From positions 1-37,600 of the IMG/VR virus record IMGVR_UViG_3300003323_001445: a DNA stretch of 37,600 bases. One strand, given 5' to 3'. The stretch is from a virus. Shown one piece after another: positions 32,160 to 37,600 of the stretch (positions within the stretch are counted from its first letter, which is position 1; each line of letters opens with the position of its first letter). Below the pieces are notes generated by a model. That model was not told where the DNA came from. It made no database searches and worked only from the letters and a program-made list of their open reading frames with translations. Position numbers and translations under genes: made by a program.

Positions 32160-33234
32160 AGCCGTGACCTTGAAGATCGACGGGGAAGAGTTCAGTTCGT
32201 GGGAGGCCGTTTCGGTCTCCTCGTCGATCGACAGCCTGTGCGCCAGCTTCCGCCTGCGCCTGACCGATAACCAGCCCGGCCGAGTCGACCGGTCCGTCAT
32301 CCGCGACCAAGCGGCCTGTGAATTGTGGCTGGGCAAGACGCTGTTCCTGACCGGCTACATCAACGACGTCGATGACGATCTGTCGGAGTCGTCGCATACC
32401 CTGACGGTTTCCGGCCGCGACAAGACCGGCGACCTGGTCGACTGCTCGGCCGTGCATTCGCCGGGCACCTTCAAGAACCAGAAGCTCGAAGGGATCGCCA
32501 CGCACCTTCTGGCGCCGTTCGGCCTGAAGCTGCGGGTCGATGCCAGCACCGGCGTGCCCTTCGCCAGCTTTGCCCTGGAGCAGGGCGAGAAGGTTCTGGA
32601 TGCGATCACGCGGCTCTGCCGGATGCGCGGGGTCATGCTGAAGACCGACCGCGACGCCACGGTCGTCATATTCAAGCCTGCCGCCGCCAAGCCGAAGGCC
32701 ACGCTGGAACTGGGCCGCAACGTCAAGCGCCGGCGCTTTCACTCGACCTCGGCCGAGCGCTTCTCGCAGTACATCGTCAAGGGGCAGCATCAGGGCGGAA
32801 ACTACGTGGAAGCCAAGGATGCCGCGCAGCCGAAAGGCACGGCGAGGGATGCCGCGATCACGCGCTACCGGCCGCTGATCATCATCTCCGACGAACAGGC
32901 GACCGCCGGCGGCCTGAAGACGCGGGCGCAGTGGGAAGCGACGGTGCGCATGGGCAGGGCGCTCGACCTCAACGTCGATGTCGCCGGCTGGCGGGACGAC
33001 AACGGCGACCTCTACACGCCTGGCGATCGCGTCCGGTACCTGTCATCGAAAGACGGGCCGGAACTGATTATGATGATCACGGCCGTCGATTTCGACCTGT
33101 CGAACGGTACGACGTCAAGGCTGACCCTAGCCCGCCCTGAGGCCTTCACCACCGAAGCCATTCTCGAGCCCAAAAAGAAGAAGGGAAAGAAAGATGTAGA
33201 GGCGGGCCAACTCGAAGCCCTGAGGAACGACTGA
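32149..33234 (+). CDS. P: Baseplate hub protein (Mu gpP-like, gp44)
   Basis: A 361-aa protein starting with GTG 32149, inside the end of gpN. It has the hub family pattern: VTLKIDGEEFSSWEAVSVSSSIDSL, FLTGYINDVDDDLSESSHTLTVSGRDKTGDLVDCS, GTFKNQKLEGIATHLLAPFGLKL and a FSQYIVKGQ segment. This is the gp27-like hub holding the spike. The C-terminus is lysine-rich (EPKKKKGKKDVE). It overlaps the spike gene start by 1 bp. Confidence 0.92.
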   Translation: MTPEAVTLKIDGEEFSSWEAVSVSSSIDSLCASFRLRLTDNQPGRVDRSVIRDQAACELWLGKTLFLTGYINDVDDDLSESSHTLTVSGRDKTGDLVDCSAVHSPGTFKNQKLEGIATHLLAPFGLKLRVDASTGVPFASFALEQGEKVLDAITRLCRMRGVMLKTDRDATVVIFKPAAAKPKATLELGRNVKRRRFHSTSAERFSQYIVKGQHQGGNYVEAKDAAQPKGTARDAAITRYRPLIIISDEQATAGGLKTRAQWEATVRMGRALDLNVDVAGWRDDNGDLYTPGDRVRYLSSKDGPELIMMITAVDFDLSNGTTSRLTLARPEAFTTEAILEPKKKKGKKDVEAGQLEALRND

Positions 33235-33782
33235 TGTCCAAGCTTCACGCGCTTCAGAAAGCTATCGACCTGGTCGGCCTCCGCGTCCGCCTGCTGGCCG
33301 GCCGCGCCATCATCAACCTGGTCAACGACACCGGCAGCTTCCAGCTCGTGCAGGTCGACCGGCTGGCCGACGAGACCGACGACGGGCTTGAGCGCTTCGC
33401 CGAATACGGGCTGGCCTCCAACCCGCCGGCCGGCGCCGAGGCGGTCGTCATTAGCCTGGGCGGCGTGCGTTCGCATGGCGTTGTCATCGCCACCGGGCAT
33501 CGACGGTACCGGCTGAAGGGCCTGGCCAATGGTGAAGTCGCGCTCTACGACGATAAGAGCCAGGTCATTAAACTGGGCGCGGATGGGATCTCGATCACGA
33601 CGCCTCTGCCGGCGTCGATCGAGGCCGCATCCCTGACGATTACGGCCGATACGACGATCGACGGCACGCTCACCGTTGCGGGCGATCTGACTGTCGCTGG
33701 CAATTCCGACCTTGGTGGCGCCGGTAGCCTGCCGGTCAAGCGTTCCGACGATTCCGCAGCGACGAAGGTCAAAGCGAAATGA
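33234..33782 (+). CDS. Baseplate spike protein (Mu gp45-like)
   Basis: A 182-aa protein beginning with a helix then an OB-like part (LHALQKAIDLVGLRVRL, GSFQLVQVDRLADETDDGLERF, EAVVISLGGVRSHGVVIATGHRRYRLK). The C-terminus is a repetitive beta-prism (SLTITADTTIDGTLTVAGDLTVAGNS) typical of membrane-piercing spikes. It is shorter than Mu gp45 (197 aa) but has the same plan. Overlaps the next start by four bases. Confidence 0.9.
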   Translation: MSKLHALQKAIDLVGLRVRLLAGRAIINLVNDTGSFQLVQVDRLADETDDGLERFAEYGLASNPPAGAEAVVISLGGVRSHGVVIATGHRRYRLKGLANGEVALYDDKSQVIKLGADGISITTPLPASIEAASLTITADTTIDGTLTVAGDLTVAGNSDLGGAGSLPVKRSDDSAATKVKAK

Positions 33783-34228
33783 CCGATATCGCCTTACCCT
33801 GGAATAACCTCACCCAGTCGGCCGACATTGCCGTCGCCGCCGGCGACCTGGCGCGCGAAGACGGATTCGCCACCGCCATCACCCTGTCGCTGTTCACCGA
33901 TCGGCGGGCGTCCCTGGATGACGTCCTGCCCGATGGCAGCGGCGACCGGCGCGGCTGGTGGGGCGATGCCTTCGCCGTCGTCGAAGGCGACCAGATCGGC
34001 TCCAAGCTCTGGCTGCTGGAGCGCAGCAAGCTGACGCCGGAGACCCTGCGCCGGGTCAAGGAACACGCCCAGGATGCCCTGGCCTGGATGGTCACCGACA
34101 AGATTGCCAGTGCCGTCGAGGTGATGGTCGAACGCCGGGCCGAAGACCAGGTCGCCGTGCAGGTCAGAATCACGAAGCCGGACGGCAATACCGGCCAATA
34201 CGACTATCTTTGGAACACGCTGAAATGA
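33779..34228 (+). CDS. Baseplate wedge protein (Mu gp46-like)
   Basis: A 149-aa protein with the gp46/GP25-like pattern: AREDGFATAITLSLFTDRRA, DRRGWWGDAFAVVEGDQIGSKLWLLERSKLTPETLRR, HAQDALAWMV and IASAVEVMVERR. In Mu it is part of the baseplate wedge. It starts at an ATGA overlap and shares four bases with the gp47-like gene. Confidence 0.9.
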   Translation: MTDIALPWNNLTQSADIAVAAGDLAREDGFATAITLSLFTDRRASLDDVLPDGSGDRRGWWGDAFAVVEGDQIGSKLWLLERSKLTPETLRRVKEHAQDALAWMVTDKIASAVEVMVERRAEDQVAVQVRITKPDGNTGQYDYLWNTLK

Positions 34229-35280
34229 GCGAATTCACCACGCCCACCCTGGCACAGTGCATCGAGCAGGCCCGCAATGATCTCAGCGGCCGAATGAGCG
34301 GCGTAGACCCCTACATTCGCCGAACGCTGATCGGCGTGTGCGCTATCGTCTGGGGCGGCGTCATGTTCATGCTGTACGGGTCCCTTGTGACGTTGGCGAA
34401 CGAGATGATGGTCGACACGGCTCAAGACTGGCTTAAACGCCATGCCGCGATCTGGGGCATTACGGCCGCGGCGCCCAAATATGCCGCCGGGCCCGTGACG
34501 CTTACCGGCACGGCCGATGCCTTCGTGCCTGCCGGCACCATTCTCCAGCGTGCCGACCAGGTCAGCTACATCATTGCGGACGAGACCACCTTCACCGGCA
34601 CCTCCGCCACCGTCCAGGTCACCTGTCAAACCGTCGGCGCCACCGGCGATGCGATCGCGGGGACGGGTTTGAGCTTCGTGTCGCCTGTCTCCAACGTGTC
34701 GTCGGCCGCCGTCGTGGCGGCGCCGGGCATTACAGGCGGCAGCGACGAGGAAGACAAGGAGGTTTTGCGCGCTCGTGTCCTCGACCGTATCCAGAAGCCG
34801 CCGCGCGGCGGCGCCGATTCTGACTATGAACGTTGGGTCAATGAGGTCTTTCCGGCTGCCAAAGTGTGGGTTTATCCGCTCTGGATGGGTGCCGGGACTG
34901 TCGGCGTGGCCTTCATTCATCCCGACCGCGACGACGTCATTCCGACCTCGGCCGAGGTCGATCAGGTCGCGGCCTACATCGAGGATGGCCGGCGGCCGGT
35001 CACCGCCAATGTCTACGTCTTCGCGCCGATCGCCGACCCGATAGCCTATCAGATCCACCTGGTGCCGGCGACCGATGCCGTCAAGGCGGCCGTCATCGCG
35101 CAGCTGAAGGACATGCTTATCCGTGACGCCCAGCCGGGCGGCACCGAGCTGCTAAGCCGGATCAACGAGGCGATCTCGCTGGCCGATGGCGAAACCGACC
35201 ACGCCCTTGTGGCGCCCGTCGCATCCGTGACCCATTCGCCGGGCCACATCGCCGTCTACGCCGATCCGACGTGGGTGTAG
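34225..35280 (+). CDS. Baseplate J protein (Mu gp47-like)
   Basis: A 351-aa protein starting at the ATG overlapping the gp46 stop. It has the baseplate J layout: LAQCIEQARNDLSGRM, TPE-type wedge helices (LVTLANEMMVDTAQDWLKRHAAIWG), beta-sandwich VTLTGTADAFVPAGTIL and GGSDEEDKEVLRARVLDRIQKPPRGG, followed by the C-terminal DRDDVIPTSAEVDQVAAYIEDGRRPVTAN. Long upstream in-frame starts lie inside the gp46 gene and are rejected. Confidence 0.93.
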   Translation: MSEFTTPTLAQCIEQARNDLSGRMSGVDPYIRRTLIGVCAIVWGGVMFMLYGSLVTLANEMMVDTAQDWLKRHAAIWGITAAAPKYAAGPVTLTGTADAFVPAGTILQRADQVSYIIADETTFTGTSATVQVTCQTVGATGDAIAGTGLSFVSPVSNVSSAAVVAAPGITGGSDEEDKEVLRARVLDRIQKPPRGGADSDYERWVNEVFPAAKVWVYPLWMGAGTVGVAFIHPDRDDVIPTSAEVDQVAAYIEDGRRPVTANVYVFAPIADPIAYQIHLVPATDAVKAAVIAQLKDMLIRDAQPGGTELLSRINEAISLADGETDHALVAPVASVTHSPGHIAVYADPTWV

Positions 35281-35281
35281 C

Positions 35282-35932
35282 ATGGACGCCCAGGGATACC
35301 TCGACCAGCAACTGAAGATGCTCCCGCCCGGCCGGGGGCTCGACACGTCGCCCGGCTCGATGTTGAGCCAGCTCTTCCTGGCCTTCGCCGACGGCGCCGC
35401 GCGCCTGGATGCCCGCGCCATGGCGCTCCTGGAAGAGGCGGACCCGCGCACGGCACTGGAGCTACTGGCGCATTGGGAAGCCATCGTGGGCCTTCCCGAC
35501 CCGTGCACCGGCCAGCCCAACAACGTGGCCGAACGGCGCGTCGCCCTGTGGCAGAAGTACACTCAGTCTGCCGGCCAGGCGCCGGCCGACTATATCGCCA
35601 TGGCTGCACAGCTCGGCTATCGCGTGACGATCGACGAGCTGCGCACCTTCACTTGCGAGTCGACTTGCGAGGATTTCGTCAATACGCCCGAGTGGGCGTA
35701 CGCATGGCGCGTCAATATCTGGTCGCCAGACGACGACACCATTGGCACGCCGCTGCCGAAGATGGCGGTTTTTACCTGCGAGAGTTTCTGCGACGAATTT
35801 CTTGAAGGCTACGGAAATCTCAACATCCAGTGCCTCGTCCTTCGTTCGAAGCCCAGTCACACGGTCCCACTTTTCGCTTTTCCGCCAGCGCCGGTACCGA
35901 CGCTGTATTTCGACTTCACCACAGGACTCTGA
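35282..35932 (+). CDS. DUF2313 baseplate/tail protein (Mu gp48-like)
   Basis: A 216-aa protein with the YmfQ/DUF2313 pattern: YLDQQLKMLPPGRGLD, SQLFLAFADGAARLDARAMALLEEADPRTA, LLAHWEAIVGLPDPC and ERRVALWQKYTQSAGQ. It joins the baseplate wedge to the tail fibres in Mu-like phages. The C-terminal part is Cys- and Trp-rich (TCESTCEDFV, TCESFCDEF), a repeated element that may bind metal. Confidence 0.9.
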   Translation: MDAQGYLDQQLKMLPPGRGLDTSPGSMLSQLFLAFADGAARLDARAMALLEEADPRTALELLAHWEAIVGLPDPCTGQPNNVAERRVALWQKYTQSAGQAPADYIAMAAQLGYRVTIDELRTFTCESTCEDFVNTPEWAYAWRVNIWSPDDDTIGTPLPKMAVFTCESFCDEFLEGYGNLNIQCLVLRSKPSHTVPLFAFPPAPVPTLYFDFTTGL

Positions 35933-35935
35933 TTC

Positions 35936-36658
35936 ATGAAGCGCATCGACACGCCCACGGCCGTTGGAAACAGGTTCGTCCACAGTAGCCCTCAGACCGG
36001 CCAACTCGCGACCCAGGTGAGTCCGGAATGGTGTAACAGCGTCCAGGAGACGATCTGCAAGGTCATCGAGGATGCCGGCATCACGATCGACCCGGACGCC
36101 GACGACGTTGTCGCGAACCTGAAGACCGCGATCGCCACGATGGTCACCGCCGGCGTCAATGCCGCGATCGGGCCGCATATAACCCAGCTGGGCGAAGGCA
36201 AGTGGATGCACGCCGCGACCTACGACGCGACCTACTACAAAGTGCCGGACGGGACCACCCTCAGCCGCACCACCTATGCCGCACTTTGGACGGCCGTCCA
36301 GGCATCCGGCATGCTGGCGGCCGACGCCACGGACAAGACGAATAACCCCGGCAAATGGGGCCGCGGCGATGGCGCTACGACCTTCCAGCTTCCCGACCTG
36401 CGCGACCAGTTCCTTCGTATCTACAAAGGCGCCAAGGCCGGCGCCCTCGGCCCGGCCCTGGGCGGCTTCAAGGCCAACCAGAACAAGCAGCACAACCACA
36501 CCGTCGCCCAAGCGCCCAGCCTGGCCTCGACCGGCAGCATCACGTCGGGCGACGACTTCTCGAACACCGTCGACCATACCATCAACACCGGCGATTCCGG
36601 CGGCGATGAGGCGGTGCCCGACCACACCTCGGTCATCTACGTCATTCGCGTTCTCTAA
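35936..36658 (+). CDS. Short tail fibre with collar domain
   Basis: A 240-aa protein, much shorter than the Mu S fibre. The N-terminal 80 residues (IDTPTAVGNRFVHSSPQTGQLATQVSPEWCNSVQETI) are of the kind used to dock on the baseplate. The middle holds a phage collar-type segment: TYYKVPDGTTLSRTTYAALW, GRGDGATTFQLPDLRDQFLR. The end contains NKQHNHTVAQAPS and HTSVIYVIRVL, with His-rich collar features. It may be the receptor-binding tip. No fibre chaperone (U) gene follows. Confidence 0.85.
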   Translation: MKRIDTPTAVGNRFVHSSPQTGQLATQVSPEWCNSVQETICKVIEDAGITIDPDADDVVANLKTAIATMVTAGVNAAIGPHITQLGEGKWMHAATYDATYYKVPDGTTLSRTTYAALWTAVQASGMLAADATDKTNNPGKWGRGDGATTFQLPDLRDQFLRIYKGAKAGALGPALGGFKANQNKQHNHTVAQAPSLASTGSITSGDDFSNTVDHTINTGDSGGDEAVPDHTSVIYVIRVL

Positions 36659-36673
36659 CCAAAAGGAACTACT

Positions 36674-36931
36674 ATGGAAAACGGCAACACCGTCTACGAG
36701 GGCAAGCCAGACGCCCGCCAGTCCGATAGCGTGAGCGAAAAGGTCTCGCGCTTCCGCCCGCGCTATCGTGGCCTCACCAGCGAGGAGAAGGCCCTGCACG
36801 ACCAGCTGAAGGACAAAGCGGCCGAACTGGAAGCTCTGTATGAGCAGGTTAAGCCCGGCCGCTACAACGCGCTCGCGATGACCGCTCTCGAGGAGTCGGT
36901 TATGTGGATCGTCAAGGAATTGACGTCGTAG
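36674..36931 (+). CDS. Acb2/Tad1-type cyclic-nucleotide sponge (anti-CBASS/Thoeris), probable
   Basis: An 85-aa protein with a good ribosome site (aaaggaact). The C-terminal 60 residues form the helical-hairpin pattern of the Acb2/Tad1 family: RPRYRGLTSEEKALHDQLKDKAAELEALYEQ, then a turn (KPGRY) and NALAMTALEESVMWIVKEL. Tyr31, Arg32 and Lys46/Lys48 are at places where family members use Tyr and Lys to hold cyclic nucleotides. Known members sequester cGAS-like signals (Acb2) or gcADPR (Tad1) and so silence defence. The assignment is by pattern; binding is not shown. It sits where Mu has fibre assembly genes. Confidence 0.65.
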   Translation: MENGNTVYEGKPDARQSDSVSEKVSRFRPRYRGLTSEEKALHDQLKDKAAELEALYEQVKPGRYNALAMTALEESVMWIVKELTS

Positions 36932-36950
36932 TCGGTTGGCGGGGCTGAGA

Positions 36951-36988
36951 GCCGCCTTAGCGAAGCCTTAGGGCGCCGTTAAGGCGGC
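36951..36988. repeat. Inverted repeat between the last two genes
   Basis: GCCGCCTTA (36951-36959) is the reverse complement of TAAGGCGGC (36980-36988), with a 20-base loop that also contains CTTAGGGCGCC. No T run follows. It could be a hairpin in the transcript or a binding site; the 72-bp gap holds nothing else that I recognise. Confidence 0.55.
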
Positions 36989-37003
36989 GATTGCGAGGAT
37001 AAA

Positions 37004-37267
37004 ATGTCGGCGCCAAACAATTGCTGCATACCGTTTTGCAGGGCCCGGACGCGGCGATTTGAGAACTGCGAATGGATATGCTCGAAGCACTGGGCTTTGG
37101 TACCTAAGGCGCTGAAGCGGCGGAGGTCGAAAGTAATCCGGATGCTCCGGAAGAGGGGCGAATGTCGGTCCAGTAGTGACAAACGCTATATTCATTTTAT
37201 GACGCCTCGGGCGAACCGCCTTGAGGACGCGATATGGGAGCGAATGAAGAGGGCCTGTCTCCCGTGA
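37004..37267 (+). CDS. Cys-rich small phage protein near the right end (87 aa)
   Basis: Starts at the ATG after gcgaggata. It has a compact Cys/His set: Cys7, Cys8, Cys12, Cys22, Cys26 and His29 (NNCCIPFC, NCEWICSKHW), likely zinc-binding, then a strongly basic region (LKRRRSKVIRMLRKRG). It looks like a small conserved unknown protein common in alphaproteobacterial prophages (pattern C-x3-C, WIC-x2-HW), which I recall but cannot check. It occupies the place of com/mom in Mu, near the right end, but does not resemble Com. Confidence 0.7.
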   Translation: MSAPNNCCIPFCRARTRRFENCEWICSKHWALVPKALKRRRSKVIRMLRKRGECRSSSDKRYIHFMTPRANRLEDAIWERMKRACLP

Positions 37268-37311
37268 CGGGAATCCGGCTCCGGCGTTGCAGCTACGATT
37301 TTGCTCTAAAA

Positions 37312-37350
37312 GCTCTTGTCCCGCACTTCAAACGCTTTTGTCCCGCTACA
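37312..37350 (+). mobile_element. Probable phage right end with two transposase-binding repeats
   Basis: GCTCTTGTCCCGC (37312-37324) and GCTTTTGTCCCGC (37334-37346) are direct repeats at an exact 22-bp period, the size and spacing of MuA R1/R2 sites. Four bases after the second comes TACA, ending with CA at 37349-37350, the dinucleotide expected at a Mu-type 3' end. Read inward from the end, the complement begins TGTAGCGGGACAAAAGC, similar in style to Tn7/Mu-family ends. The exact end is inferred, not shown, because the left end is not in the window. Confidence 0.65.
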
Positions 37351-37376
37351 ACCTAAAAGCCGTATTCTTTCAATCG

Positions 37377-37391
37377 TTAACCAAATCTTAA
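37377..37391. promoter_or_regulatory. CtrA-type box in the right flank
   Basis: TTAA-CCAAATC-TTAA is an exact TTAA-N7-TTAA site, the consensus of the alphaproteobacterial cell-cycle regulator CtrA. It lies about 30 bp outside the inferred phage end. It supports an alphaproteobacterial host but does not show CtrA acts here. Confidence 0.55.
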
Positions 37392-37393
37392 CG

Positions 37394-37442
37394 CCATCCA
37401 CAGATGTTAGCGATTTGTTAACTTGTCCACATATGTGGACAC
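37394..37442. promoter_or_regulatory. Cluster of DnaA-box-like sequences and an 18-bp palindrome
   Basis: CCATCCACA (37394-37402) and TTGTCCACA (37423-37431) each resemble the DnaA box TTATCCACA, the second differing at one base. The complement of TGTGGACAC (37434-37442) is GTGTCCACA. The last two form TGTCCACATATGTGGACA (37424-37441), a perfect 18-bp palindrome. Together with the CtrA box and AT-rich surroundings, this suggests a replication origin or a regulated promoter. Confidence 0.5.
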
Positions 37443-37451
37443 TTTGCCTAC

Positions 37452-37481
37452 CATATCTAGATTAGGTGTGCATATCTCGAT
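37452..37481 (+). repeat. Short direct repeats CATATCT(A/C)GAT
   Basis: CATATCTAGAT (37452-37462) and CATATCTCGAT (37471-37481) differ at one base and start 19 bp apart, about two helical turns. They may be iteron-like or operator-like; two copies are too few to be sure. Confidence 0.5.
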
Positions 37482-37542
37482 TTCCCTCCACACCATATAT
37501 TGCGTCCGTGAACTTTTCGTTTACCATTGCTTGAGGGTAAGG

Positions 37543-37600
37543 ATGGCAATCCCCCGGGGCACATCTATATATTGTGGTTCGTTTGCTTGCGAATTGCAAT
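37543..37600 (+). CDS. Possible host coding start, running off the window
   Basis: An ATG with a purine-rich upstream run (gagggtaagg) opens a frame that stays open for all 19 visible codons (MAIPRGTSIYCGSF...). The piece is too short to recognise. Codon use cannot be judged. Listed only because the ribosome site is good and it lies just beyond the AT-rich control-like region. Confidence 0.25.
   Translation, partial: MAIPRGTSIYCGSFACELQ

Larger units (their letters stand above)
37268..37600. other. Gene-poor right end: phage end, then AT-rich flank
   Basis: This 333-bp stretch holds no confident complete gene. 37268-37350 carries the end repeats. From about 37350 the composition turns clearly AT-rich. 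It contains a CtrA-type box, an 18-bp palindrome with DnaA-like boxes, short CATATCT direct repeats and, near the end, a possible start of a coding region at 37543. Confidence 0.7.

Noticed and set aside
37296-37309. Third end repeat (R3-like) CGATTTTGCTCTAA
   Set aside because: Matches the other two at only about 8 of 14 bases and the spacing is 15 and not 22 bp; may be chance.
37424-37441. 18-bp palindrome as a phage attachment site
   Set aside because: Mu-type phages integrate by transposition with no fixed attachment site, and the palindrome lies beyond the inferred end.
1-37600. CRISPR arrays, rRNA genes or insertion sequences
   Set aside because: No regular spaced repeats, rRNA-like stretches or second transposase were seen; the only mobile element is the phage itself.

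Overview
The window is most of a Mu-like transposable phage (prophage) in a GC-rich alphaproteobacterial setting. The diagnostic genes are a MuA-type DDE transposase, a MuB-type ATPase, GemA, a Mor-type activator, Mu-type terminase, portal, MuF, protease/scaffold and major head genes, and a contractile tail with sheath, tube, tape measure, gpN, gpP, gp45-gp48 homologues and a collar-domain fibre. All phage genes lie on the + strand, mostly with ATGA or GTGA stop/start overlaps. The left end and the earliest genes (presumably repressor and Ner) lie outside the window, which opens inside an MT-A70 DNA methyltransferase gene.

Layout. 1-9085, early and middle region: methyltransferase, small unknown genes, transposase A (1747-3804), target-choice ATPase B (3885-4847), a DUF3164 protein, more small unknown genes, a two-domain DNA-binding regulator, GemA, and a Mor-like activator. 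9141-10719, lysis: GH108 muramidase with calcium-loop-like motifs, holin candidate, and overlapping inner and outer spanins. 10716-13693: DksA/TraR-type zinc finger, DUF2730 protein, small winged-helix protein, small and large terminase. 13693-24948, head: portal, a 1197-aa repeat-rich fibre-like SGNH esterase, MuF with a C-terminal nuclease-toxin-like extension, protease with nested scaffold, decoration protein, major head protein and accessory genes. 25021-36658: connector, sheath, tube, frameshifted tail chaperone, tape measure, baseplate and a short collar fibre. 36674-37267: an Acb2/Tad1-like cyclic-nucleotide sponge candidate and a cysteine-rich small protein. 37268-37350: a probable right transposition end with two 22-bp-spaced repeats finishing in CA. 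37351-37600: AT-rich DNA, probably host, with a TTAA-N7-TTAA CtrA-type box, an 18-bp palindrome built from DnaA-like boxes, and short direct repeats.

How it works together. A and B would drive integration and replicative transposition through end repeats. The Mor-like protein probably switches on later operons. An almost identical 25-bp palindromic element sits only in front of the lysis module and in front of the protease/scaffold gene, the same places as the Mu late promoters Plys and PI, so it is a strong candidate activator site. The late genes then build a Mu-type myovirus particle.

The accessory genes are the most interesting part: the esterase/fibre gene placed between portal and MuF, the MuF protein carrying what look like two successive BECR-type nuclease segments, the probable anti-CBASS/Thoeris sponge, and integration next to an origin-like or cell-cycle-controlled host region. 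All family names come from reading motifs by eye; no database search was possible.
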